Under the pieces are notes generated by a model. It saw only the letters and a list, made by a program, of their open reading frames with translations. It searched no databases and was not told the DNA's origin. This document shows positions 1 through 6,051 of a stretch of DNA of 11,967 nt, piece after piece. Each line of letters opens with the position of its first letter. Within the stretch, counting starts at the first letter, position 1. This DNA is from JAQIBY01 sp046546095 (lineage in GTDB: Bacteria > Bacteroidota > Bacteroidia > Bacteroidales > ML635J-15): contig JBKGYK010000084.1 of NCBI GenBank assembly GCA_046546095.1, positions 1 to 11,967 on the forward strand. Direction: 5' to 3'. Made by a program: the position numbers and the translations under genes.

Positions 1-362
1 GACAGTATGAAACAGAAGGAGAACCTGTTACAAGACATCTTGCTAAAATAAAAAAAGAAACCGATAAACCAGCTTACTGTTTATTCATTGCCCCTAACAT
101 CAATGAAGCTTGTGTAGCGTATTTTTATGCTTTACACAAAATCAATATAAGCTATTATGGTGGAACCACAACAATCATCCCTTTACCTTTGAAAGTTTTT
201 ATTAAAATGCTTGAAGATTCATATAATGCAAATTATGTTCCTGAACCAAAACATGTTCAAAGTTTTTTTGAATACTCAAATAAATTAGCACAAGAATCAA
301 GCACTGAAGTGGATTGGTATAATAAGATTACTGAAAAAGCATTGAATTGGTTGACTGAATGA
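1..362 (+). CDS. Probable AlwI-family type II restriction endonuclease, C-terminal part (5' end outside window)
   Basis: An open frame (codons starting at base 3) enters from the left edge and ends at TGA 360-362, leaving 119 residues of a C-terminus. The fragment begins with a charged stretch, QYETEGEPVTRHL. A hydrophobic strand, CLFIAPNINEACVAYFYALH, follows, then YYGGTTTIIPLPLKVFIKML and a helical tail. From memory this order (EPVxRHL, then FIAPxIN, then YGGxxxIIPL) is typical of the AlwI/BstNBI-like restriction endonucleases, which cut double-stranded DNA a few bases outside their site. The catalytic acidic/Lys residues would mostly lie upstream of the window. If correct, the modification methyltransferase should be encoded upstream. 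The gene is AT-rich compared with the housekeeping genes further right, which fits horizontal acquisition. The family call rests on motif memory only. An unrelated PD-(D/E)XK nuclease is the main alternative. Confidence 0.6.
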   Translation, partial: QYETEGEPVTRHLAKIKKETDKPAYCLFIAPNINEACVAYFYALHKINISYYGGTTTIIPLPLKVFIKMLEDSYNANYVPEPKHVQSFFEYSNKLAQESSTEVDWYNKITEKALNWLTE

Positions 363-373
363 AAAAGGGCAAA

Positions 374-442
374 GCCACAACCCAGCAGCCCGCCCCACCA
401 GTAACAACTAACCGGGAAAACACTTCAGTAAAAACTTACTTC
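374..442. repeat. Post-gene repeat, copy A
   Basis: This ~69-bp GC-rich segment lies 11 bases after the stop of the endonuclease gene. It matches 1360-1432, which follows the lipoprotein gene. The first 23 bases (GCCACAACCCAGCAGCCC and on) match at 21 of 23 positions, and the last 32 bases (ACCGGGAAAACACTTCAGTA and on) match at 27 of 32. The middles differ. The left edge, GCCACAAC (374-381), pairs at 7 of 8 positions with GTTATGGC at 677-684, and AAACACTTCA (418-427) pairs perfectly with TGAAGTGTTT at 638-647. The whole 374-684 interval can therefore fold as a long, loosely paired structure. No gene is visible between 363 and 706. Confidence 0.65.
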
Positions 443-585
443 AATAGCCTTACCACCAATTCCAAATACATAAATTTTGGCAAATAAGAATACACATTTT
501 TTGGCAACAACAGTACATAGCTTCCCATCAATAAAAACAGCAAAAGCACCTTTCCCTGATTTTTTACATTTTTCCTCCACTCCGC

Positions 586-616
586 TTTATTTTTTCCAAT
601 AGTTTTTCTATGTTTG
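586..616 (+). promoter_or_regulatory. Candidate Bacteroidota promoter for the lipoprotein gene
   Basis: TATGTTTG at 609-616 matches the Bacteroidota -7 consensus TAnnTTTG. TTTA at 586-589 is one base off the TTTG -33 element, with a 19-nt spacer. The implied leader to the ATG at 707 is about 80-85 nt and contains the 638-647 inverted-repeat arm. The elements are short and the DNA is AT-rich, so this could be chance. Confidence 0.35.
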
Positions 617-706
617 AGTGGTGATAAAAACCGGATGTGAAGTGTTTGAAAATGCTTAAGGTGAGGGTATAAACGAGTTATGGCTCATTTTAAAAAACAA
701 CAACAA

Positions 707-1366
707 ATGAAAAAGATAATTTACATATTGACAATTGTAATTTTGACTGCTTGCCAGACAAATAAAGAAAATAATAAGAGGACATCAAATGACGACAAAA
801 GTAAACACCTGCTTAAAGACACCAATAATAGTAAACAGGATCTCCAGGAAGTTAAGGATGAATTAACTGCATATTTGGAAAACTTCAAAAAAGCAGATTT
901 GCCAATTAAAATTAAAGGATGTCAAGTAAACACAAATGGACTTGTAGAATTTGACGGAAAGAGATTTAAAAAATTCAATGAATATTATTCTTACGCATAC
1001 AGACAAATTCCAACCAATGGAAATTACATTGCAACAATAACCTTAGGTGTTGCTGACTGCTTTCAACCCGTGTTGACAACTTACAAACCAAATGGAGATA
1101 TTATTGACAGCAAAACTATTGACATTGGGCATTGTGGCTTCGATTGTGGATATAGTTGCGAAGAATTTATGTCAATAGACAAGAACTATGAAATATACGT
1201 ATCAGACACAATTAGTTCTTACGAATGTGACAGCATAGGAAATGAAATACCTGGAACTTATGAATACTATGTGATTTATAAAGAAGGGAAACTATTAACA
1301 GAGGGAAAAATTCAGCTGACAGATGAAATTAAAAAACCTCTTGAAGGAAGAAAAAACGAGCCATAA
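707..1366 (+). CDS. Orphan Cys-rich lipoprotein (219 aa)
   Basis: The product is a hypothetical envelope lipoprotein whose family I do not recognise. The frame is open from ATG 680, but the ATG at 707 is preferred because it begins a textbook type II signal peptide: MKK, a hydrophobic core, then the lipobox LTAC with the lipidated Cys at residue 16. The earlier ATG would add nine polar residues, MAHFKKQQQ, and lies inside the GAGTTATGGCTC motif. After a Lys/Asn/Asp-rich linker (about residues 17-50) comes a compact, probably beta-rich domain. A cluster of cysteines sits in its middle (ADCFQP, GHCGFDCGYSCEEF), followed by another in SYECDS, suggesting disulfides or metal binding outside the cytoplasm. 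The gene stands alone, is AT-rich, and is bracketed by short inverted repeats and copies of a post-gene repeat, which fits a mobile cassette-type gene. Confidence 0.75.
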   Translation: MKKIIYILTIVILTACQTNKENNKRTSNDDKSKHLLKDTNNSKQDLQEVKDELTAYLENFKKADLPIKIKGCQVNTNGLVEFDGKRFKKFNEYYSYAYRQIPTNGNYIATITLGVADCFQPVLTTYKPNGDIIDSKTIDIGHCGFDCGYSCEEFMSIDKNYEIYVSDTISSYECDSIGNEIPGTYEYYVIYKEGKLLTEGKIQLTDEIKKPLEGRKNEP

Positions 1367-1432
1367 TCCAGCAGCCCGCCCCGCTCCCGAATAATCGGGA
1401 ACCGGGAGAACACTCCGGTAAAAACTTATTCC
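1360..1432. repeat. Post-gene repeat, copy B
   Basis: This is the second copy of the repeat at 374-442. It begins inside the last codons of the lipoprotein gene (the stop TAA 1364-1366 is part of it). It contains a perfect 6-bp hairpin, TCCCGA-ATAA-TCGGGA (1385-1400). Its outer edge GAGCCATAAT (1358-1367) is the inverse of GTTATGGCTC at 677-686 at 9 of 10 positions, so the lipoprotein gene is enclosed by inverted boundary motifs. Confidence 0.65.
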
Positions 1433-1790
1433 GGTTTTGTTGTGCCACTTTTTTTCTGGCATTTCTTGAGTATCCGGAAGGAGTTCACGAATGTCTGCAG
1501 CGGCTTCGGGATAAGTTGTGGGAAAAACTGATTCAGTGAGCAGTGGCTTATTTCTTCTTATTCCACAATTATGTCAACACATCCGCAAAACAAATAAACA
1601 CAAATTCATATGTGCTGATTATGTGCATGCTTGCCATTTTTTCATATCATATATGTGATGGATTTCACATTTTTTACACATAAGTGTGGTATTTTACTTA
1701 TTCTGGAACATTTGGAAATGATTACAAATGCAAAGCAACGCTAAGGATCTGACAGTCATGGAAAAAGCAATGCATTGGGAGAGTTAAGAG
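1433..1790. other. Non-coding stretch with short palindromes
   Basis: No convincing gene is present. On the minus strand about 1430-1560 is open for roughly 45 codons, but it has no start, no recognisable motif, and runs into the repeat. The part at 1600-1700 is rich in TGTG/CACA words and holds a perfect CRP-type palindrome, TGTGA-N6-TCACA, at 1654-1669. It lies between the ends of two units, the plus-strand lipoprotein gene and the minus-strand tRNA, with no nearby start codon to control. Confidence 0.5.
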
Positions 1791-1862
1791 TAGCCCCACC
1801 AGGACTCGAACCTGGATCTACGGTTTAGGAAACCGCTATTCTATCCCTTGAACTATGGGGCC
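1791..1862 (-). tRNA. tRNA-Arg (anticodon CCT)
   Basis: The reverse complement folds as a 72-nt cloverleaf. The 7-bp acceptor is GGCCCCA/TGGGGCT with a terminal G-U pair and discriminator A. The anticodon stem GCGGT/ACCGT encloses loop TTCCTAA, so the anticodon is CCT and the tRNA reads AGG. The T arm contains GGTTCGAGTCC. The 3' CCA is not encoded, as is common in Bacteroidota. A -7-like TAATTTTG (minus strand, 1877-1884) lies just upstream, without a good -33 match. Confidence 0.95.
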
Positions 1863-1979
1863 GTATTATTGTCCTGCAAAATTAGAAAAATTATTTTCTC
1901 TGCCATACATTATCGGACGGCTTATTTACCAAACTATCCTGATTTTCGTAAATTCCGTTTTTATCTTTACCTTTCAGGG

Positions 1980-2672
1980 ATGAAAATACAAATACTGGGT
2001 ACACGAGGTGAAATTGATGCATCTGCTCCCTGGCACAGCAAGCATTCAGGGGTTTTGATCAATGATGAGCTGATGATTGATCTGGGTGAAGAAAGCTATC
2101 TGCAATACAATCCCGGTTTTGTGCTGTTTTCACATTTCCATCCCGATCATGCTTTTTTCATGCGCAAAAACAACAGCCTGAAACAAAAGATTCAGGCATA
2201 CGGTCCGGAAAAACCTGAAGAACTCAATGATGTAAACCTGGTTGACGAGGCATTTGAAAAGAATGGCTACCACATCACCCCCATTCCGGTGATTCACAGT
2301 CTGAAAGTAAAATCACTGGCATACCTGATAGAAAAAGACGGCAAAAGGCTGCTCTATACCGGCGATATGGCCTGGATAGAAAAGAAATACCAAAAAAGTT
2401 TAGGTCAGCTTGATGTGGTGATCACTGAAGGCAGTTTTATTGAAAAAGGCGGAATGATCCGGCGGGATAAGAAGAGCGGGAAGATATACGGTCATACCGG
2501 TGTGCCGGATATCATCAGGATATTCAGCAAATACACCTGCCGGATTATTCTGATGCATTTTGGCACCTGGTTTATGGATGATGTTAAGGCCGGACGCGAT
2601 AAAATCAAAGAATATTCACCCGAAGACACAGAAGTACATGCGGCACGTGATGGTGAGATTTTTCATGTTTAA
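1980..2672 (+). CDS. MBL-fold metal-dependent hydrolase (230 aa)
   Basis: The product is a small, soluble metallo-beta-lactamase-fold hydrolase, expected to bind two metal ions. The frame is open upstream into the tRNA, but ATG 1980 is the sensible start because the family's first strand (MKIQILGTRG) begins there. Ligands in order are the H-x-H-x-D-H motif SHFHPDHAFF (H52, H54, D56, H57), H106 in VIHSLK, D129 in LLYTGDM, and a terminal H193 in LMHFGTW. GHTG around H172 and the overall size resemble the RNase Z/phosphodiesterase-like branch, but the RNase Z exosite insertion is not obvious, so the substrate is unknown. There is no signal peptide, so it is cytoplasmic. The gene is divergent from the tRNA, with 117 bp between them. 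It stands alone on its strand before a MITE that supplies a terminator. Confidence 0.85.
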   Translation: MKIQILGTRGEIDASAPWHSKHSGVLINDELMIDLGEESYLQYNPGFVLFSHFHPDHAFFMRKNNSLKQKIQAYGPEKPEELNDVNLVDEAFEKNGYHITPIPVIHSLKVKSLAYLIEKDGKRLLYTGDMAWIEKKYQKSLGQLDVVITEGSFIEKGGMIRRDKKSGKIYGHTGVPDIIRIFSKYTCRIILMHFGTWFMDDVKAGRDKIKEYSPEDTEVHAARDGEIFHV

Positions 2673-2700
2673 AGAATGCATGCAGGACCTTACAAATGAA

Positions 2701-2980
2701 GGTTCTACTGCAAATTTTCATGCCTAAGGCAGACAGGAGTGGGTAATGATTGAATTATTAATTTTGAGTGAAAATAACGAATTAGAATATCAGGGCTAAA
2801 GCCCATTCCATCTTTCATGTGCTTATCACCCTGACCTGAAGGCCAGGGTTAATTACTCGAAGGCATATTCATCAAAAAAAACCCGTCCTTTAGGGCGGGG
2901 TTTTTAAGGCGAAAAACACAATGGGCTTTAGCCCTGATATTATATTTGATAAAATATTCCACGGAAATTGCAGTAGAACC
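2701..2980. mobile_element. Complete MITE with terminal inverted repeats and 8-bp target duplication
   Basis: The element is 280 bp and non-coding. Its ends are inverted: GGTTCTACTGCAAATTT at 2701-2717 against AAATTGCAGTAGAACC at 2965-2980, with one base of indel. It is flanked by a perfect direct repeat CAAATGAA at 2693-2700 and 2981-2988, the expected scar of an insertion with 8-bp target duplication. Inside is a perfect 21-bp inverted repeat (2786-2806 and 2921-2941, core CAGGGCTAAAGCCC), a hairpin at 2828-2849 and a terminator hairpin. There is no transposase, so it must have been moved in trans. The 8-bp duplication and GG-starting ends would suit an ISL3- or IS1595-like transposase, but this is a guess. 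The first ~60-75 bp recur at 11571. Confidence 0.85.
2874..2905. terminator. Bidirectional terminator inside the MITE
   Basis: A run of eight A (2874-2881) is followed by a 7-bp stem, CCCGTCC/GGGCGGG (2882-2888 with 2893-2899, one G-U pair), loop TTTA, one extra G, and five T (2901-2905). This is the form of a rho-independent terminator on both strands. It is the only terminator candidate I see after the MBL hydrolase gene. Confidence 0.7.
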
Positions 2981-3074
2981 CAAATGAAAAACACTTCACC
3001 CATCAATATTTTTAAAACCTTTTTGTGGGCTCTGCGTTATTTAATTACGTAACACATCTTAAAATTTAAACGAT

Positions 3075-3656
3075 ATGGCTTTTACATTACCAGAATTACC
3101 TTATGAATTGAATGCGCTGGAACCACACATTTCCAAACGCACCATGGATTTTCATTACAACAAGCATCACGCGGGATATGTTAAAAAATTAAACGGGCAC
3201 ACAGAAGACACAGAGTATGCCAACATGTCTCTGGAAGATGTGATTAAAAAATCCGATGGTGGCGTATTCAACAACGCTGCGCAAACCTGGAACCACACAT
3301 TTTACTGGGAAGGATTTTCTCCGGACGGTGGCGGCAAACCAACAGGCGAAATTGCTGATGCCATCAATAAACGCTGGGGCGATTTTGAAAAGTTCAAAGA
3401 TGACTTTTCCAAGAAAGCAGCTACTTTATTTGGCTCGGGTTGGGCATGGTTGGTAAAAACCAAAGACGGCAAACTGGACATCATTCAGGGTCAGAATGCT
3501 GAAAACCCAATGACAGAGGGCCATACTCCCCTGCTCACCTGTGATGTATGGGAACATGCCTATTACCTTGATCGCCAGAACAAACGTCCGGAATACATTG
3601 AAAATTTCTGGGAAATTGTTGACTGGGACAAAGTCAATGAGCGGTATATAGCATAG
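3075..3656 (+). CDS. sodB: Iron-type superoxide dismutase
   Basis: This is a cytoplasmic Fe-SOD converting superoxide to oxygen and hydrogen peroxide. The 193-residue length is that of E. coli SodB. The N-terminal helical hairpin (LPELPYELNALEPHIS) carries metal ligand H27 in FHYNKHH. H74 lies in WNHTFYW, and the C-terminal domain gives D157 and H161 in DVWEHAYYLD. Q70 in FNNAAQTWNH is the second-sphere glutamine in the position typical of Fe enzymes; Mn enzymes place it in the C-terminal domain. Some Bacteroidota enzymes work with either metal, so cambialism cannot be excluded. The gene is monocistronic, between a MITE and a strong terminator. A weak promoter candidate, TTTG at 3022-3025 with a 20-nt spacer to TACGTAAC at 3046-3053, would give a short leader. 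TATATTTG at 2941-2948, inside the MITE end, is a better -7 match but lacks a -33. Confidence 0.97.
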   Translation: MAFTLPELPYELNALEPHISKRTMDFHYNKHHAGYVKKLNGHTEDTEYANMSLEDVIKKSDGGVFNNAAQTWNHTFYWEGFSPDGGGKPTGEIADAINKRWGDFEKFKDDFSKKAATLFGSGWAWLVKTKDGKLDIIQGQNAENPMTEGHTPLLTCDVWEHAYYLDRQNKRPEYIENFWEIVDWDKVNERYIA

Positions 3657-3672
3657 TTCAAAAGCAGTAGGC

Positions 3673-3719
3673 AAAAAAAAAACAGCAGAGACGGAGGCCC
3701 GTTTCTGCTGTTTTTTTTT
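3673..3719. terminator. Strong bidirectional terminator between sodB and surA
   Basis: A 12-bp stem with one G-U pair (3683-3694 with 3699-3710, CAGCAGAGACGG against CCGTTTCTGCTG) and loop AGGC is flanked by ten A on the left and nine T on the right. It can end transcription of the convergent sodB (plus) and the guaB-surA operon (minus). Confidence 0.92.
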
Positions 3720-3736
3720 GTATCAGACTTCAGGTA

Positions 3737-5098
3737 TCAGTCAATATTCCAGTCAGCATACTGAAATTCACATCCCTGATAAGACGAATCAACTCTTACA
3801 TAGGTTGATTTCAGCTGGCGTTTCACCCATTCTTCAATCAACTTTTGTTTCTTTTTCTCCAGGGCTTCATCATAATATCGCTGGTAATCATCCTTTAAGT
3901 TGGCTTTATGCTGTTCTGTCTTCTTTTGCAGTTTGAAAAATTTAAGAACAGGTTTACCACGATAATCCCGGGTATTTATCACTTCGGACAATTGGTTGAC
4001 ATCAAGATTTTCAACAACATCTCTTACCTGCGGATCCAGATCAGAAGCCACAAAGCTGGTTTTGCCGGTTTCCATATTCATCATTGTACCTCCGTTATTG
4101 GCGGTATTTTCATCCTCGGAATACAGTTCGGCTGCTTTTTCAAAACTCAGACTATCAGATAGTATTTTTGATCTGATTTCCTGCAGTTCAAGCCTGGTTT
4201 CTTTCTGTTCCTCACGTCCGGTTCTGGGAGTTACCAGAATATGTCTGACATTGACCATATTCCCTTTTCTTTCAATAAGTTTGAGGACATGAAAACCAAA
4301 TTCTGTTTCGATGATGCGGGAAACCGTATCTTCCGGTTTCATATCGAAAGCTGTGGATGCAAATTCCGGCACGAGATCGCTGCGGCTGACAAAGCCAAGC
4401 TCCCCTCCTTTTGCTGCGGATCCCGGATCGTCAGAATACAATACGGCAAGGGTGGAAAAATCCTCTCCATCGAGGATACGTTCTCTCAAGCCCTGAATTT
4501 TGGTAAGGCAACGCTCCTTTTCTTCTTCCGAAACTTTCGGATACATTGCAATCTGCTTCAGTGAATAGGTGGTTGGAATTTCCGGCAGGCTGTCTTCAGG
4601 AATCCTGTTGAAATATTCTCTTACTTCGGCAGGAGTCATGCTGACATCAGAAGTAAGCTGTTCCTGCATTCTCTGGGTAAGCATTTGCTCCTTAATCATT
4701 TCTCTGAAATCTTCCTTTATTTCGGAAACGCTTTTCTGATAATACTCTTCCAGTTGTTGTTCTGAGCCAAGTTGTCTGATAAAAACGCTCAAACGCCGGT
4801 CCAGTTCATTATCCACTTCGGAGGAACCAACTTCAATGCTGTCCTGTTTTGCCTGTTTCAGCAAAAGTTTTTGAAACATCAGCTCTTCCAGGATTTCACA
4901 ATTCAGGTCGGTTTCAGAAACATATCCCTGGCTTTTCATCTGCATCACCTGGGTTTCTATTTCCGACTCCAGAATTGGTTCATCTCCTACCACTGCAACC
5001 ACCTGCTCAATAACTTTTTGAGCCATAAGCTGTGCAGAAAACACAACAAGTACAAAAACAAGTATTTTTCGAATAATATGCATACAATTAATTTTCAT
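3737..5098 (-). CDS. surA: SurA-like periplasmic chaperone / peptidyl-prolyl isomerase
   Basis: This is a secreted chaperone of the SurA family (453 aa) that likely binds unfolded outer-membrane proteins in the periplasm. The N-terminus is a signal peptide with likely cleavage after AQLMA (residue 26). Met6 (5083) would be an equally good start. Next comes a SurA_N-type domain, VIEQVVAVVGDEPILESEIE and the following helices (about 29-165), then two parvulin modules, about 178-277 (YSLKQIAM to FGFHVLKL) and 283-392 (NVRHILV to KPVLKFFKL), and a Lys-rich C-terminal helix. The first module has the terminal FGFH histidine but Gln where the first motif normally has His. The second has RHILV but lacks the terminal Y/F-H. 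Neither module therefore keeps both active-site histidines, suggesting chaperoning rather than isomerase activity. The start overlaps the upstream gene's stop by 11 bp, so the two are translationally linked. Confidence 0.9.
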   Translation of the reverse strand: MKINCMHIIRKILVFVLVVFSAQLMAQKVIEQVVAVVGDEPILESEIETQVMQMKSQGYVSETDLNCEILEELMFQKLLLKQAKQDSIEVGSSEVDNELDRRLSVFIRQLGSEQQLEEYYQKSVSEIKEDFREMIKEQMLTQRMQEQLTSDVSMTPAEVREYFNRIPEDSLPEIPTTYSLKQIAMYPKVSEEEKERCLTKIQGLRERILDGEDFSTLAVLYSDDPGSAAKGGELGFVSRSDLVPEFASTAFDMKPEDTVSRIIETEFGFHVLKLIERKGNMVNVRHILVTPRTGREEQKETRLELQEIRSKILSDSLSFEKAAELYSEDENTANNGGTMMNMETGKTSFVASDLDPQVRDVVENLDVNQLSEVINTRDYRGKPVLKFFKLQKKTEQHKANLKDDYQRYYDEALEKKKQKLIEEWVKRQLKSTYVRVDSSYQGCEFQYADWNID

Positions 5099-5948
5099 TT
5101 ACAATTAGATTTTCTTGACTCAGGGCATTTTGCTTCAGTGTACTTTTCATATCCGCCAGCAGTTCCTGCTTTCTTTTATTCATAATGATGCTGGATATTT
5201 TCCCTTCAATCAGATCAAGGGGCATGGTATCTCCGGGCATGGCTTTTTCGTTTATTTTGACAATATAGCGGTTTACCGTATCGGTACAGGTAAAATATCC
5301 CAAATCAAAGCCCGAGCGAATTTCCGGATTCATCGTGGCATTCATTTCCCTGAGAAGCTCATCAAAATAAATCCAGCGTTTATGTTCCACAATTTCTTTA
5401 TTTGTGCTCCCTACCGATTCACGCAGGTCTTCCATATTATCAGGTTCAGAATGCCTGACTTTGGTCAACTCCGGATAATAACTGACAATGCCAACATCCA
5501 TAATCAGGTAATGAGCTTTCACAGCAATTTTATCCAACACATATTCGGTCAGATGTTTTTCATAATATTCACGGACTTCTGACATTGGCACAAGGGAATC
5601 AAGCTTTCTGTCCAGGTATTTCTTTTCAAATTCGTGAATATAGAGTTGCTTTCTGAATTCCTGAATTTTCTTGTGAATGTGGCTGGTGTCATGCAATTCC
5701 GTTTTGGCTTTATTGAAAAGCAACTCTGTATGTATCCATTGTCTGATATAAGAGTCAGCCAGTTCCAGGCTGTCATCAGGCATCATATTATCCGGAACAA
5801 AGCTGTCCACCTCATTTTTGGTAAGCTCTGCATCATGCACACGAGCAATCACATCATCCGGAAGCGCCTCCTTCTCTGGCTCATCGCATGACAAAGAAAA
5901 CCCCAGAAGGAAAGCAATCAGTATGCCATTGATTATGTGATTTTTCAT
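5088..5948 (-). CDS. SurA-related lipoprotein with degenerate parvulin region
   Basis: This is a 286-residue predicted lipoprotein. A hydrophobic signal ends at LGFSLSC with Cys21 as the lipidation site; Ser at -3 is unusual for a lipobox. ALPDDVIARVHDAELTKNEVDSF resembles the start of SurA_N domains, followed by long charged helices (about 60-135). VKAHYLIMD near 143-151 and NRYIVKINEK near 227-235 sit where the first and last strands of a parvulin domain would be, but the core between them is short and the final catalytic histidine is replaced by Tyr. I therefore call it a SurA/PrsA-like chaperone without an intact isomerase site. It lies in an operon between two other PPIase-family genes, 103 bp after one and overlapping the next by 11 bp, which supports a joint role in envelope protein folding. 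Confidence 0.75.
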   Translation of the reverse strand: MKNHIINGILIAFLLGFSLSCDEPEKEALPDDVIARVHDAELTKNEVDSFVPDNMMPDDSLELADSYIRQWIHTELLFNKAKTELHDTSHIHKKIQEFRKQLYIHEFEKKYLDRKLDSLVPMSEVREYYEKHLTEYVLDKIAVKAHYLIMDVGIVSYYPELTKVRHSEPDNMEDLRESVGSTNKEIVEHKRWIYFDELLREMNATMNPEIRSGFDLGYFTCTDTVNRYIVKINEKAMPGDTMPLDLIEGKISSIIMNKRKQELLADMKSTLKQNALSQENLIVNEN

Positions 5949-5991
5949 AGGTTCAGCATTTAATTTCCGTTTTCATCCGGCACACAACAAA

Positions 5992-6044
5992 CGCTTTTGC
6001 ATCATTGTTATTATCCGCAGGCTAAGATTAATGATGCAAAAGCG
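5992..6044 (-). promoter_or_regulatory. 15-bp intra-operon hairpin
   Basis: CGCTTTTGCATCATT (5992-6006) and its exact inverse (6030-6044) flank a 23-nt loop, between the stop of the 656-aa PPIase gene and the start of the lipoprotein gene. In the transcript (minus strand) the stem is followed by TTTGTTGTG, a poor U-tract. It may be a leaky terminator or an mRNA-stability element that lowers expression of the two distal genes. Confidence 0.6.
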
Positions 6045-6051
6045 ATCTTTT

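Noticed and set aside
1430..1560. Minus-strand open stretch of about 45 codons that might be a gene remnant
   Set aside because: It has no start codon, continues through the post-gene repeat, and has no recognisable similarity. Chance is sufficient.
1848..1979. N-terminal extension of the MBL hydrolase by 44 codons
   Set aside because: It would start inside the tRNA gene, and the extra residues do not belong to the fold, which begins at MKIQILGTRG.
2786..2941. CRISPR-like array suspected from the repeated CAGGGCTAAAGCCC words
   Set aside because: There are only two units, in inverted rather than direct orientation, and they lie inside a transposable element with a target duplication.
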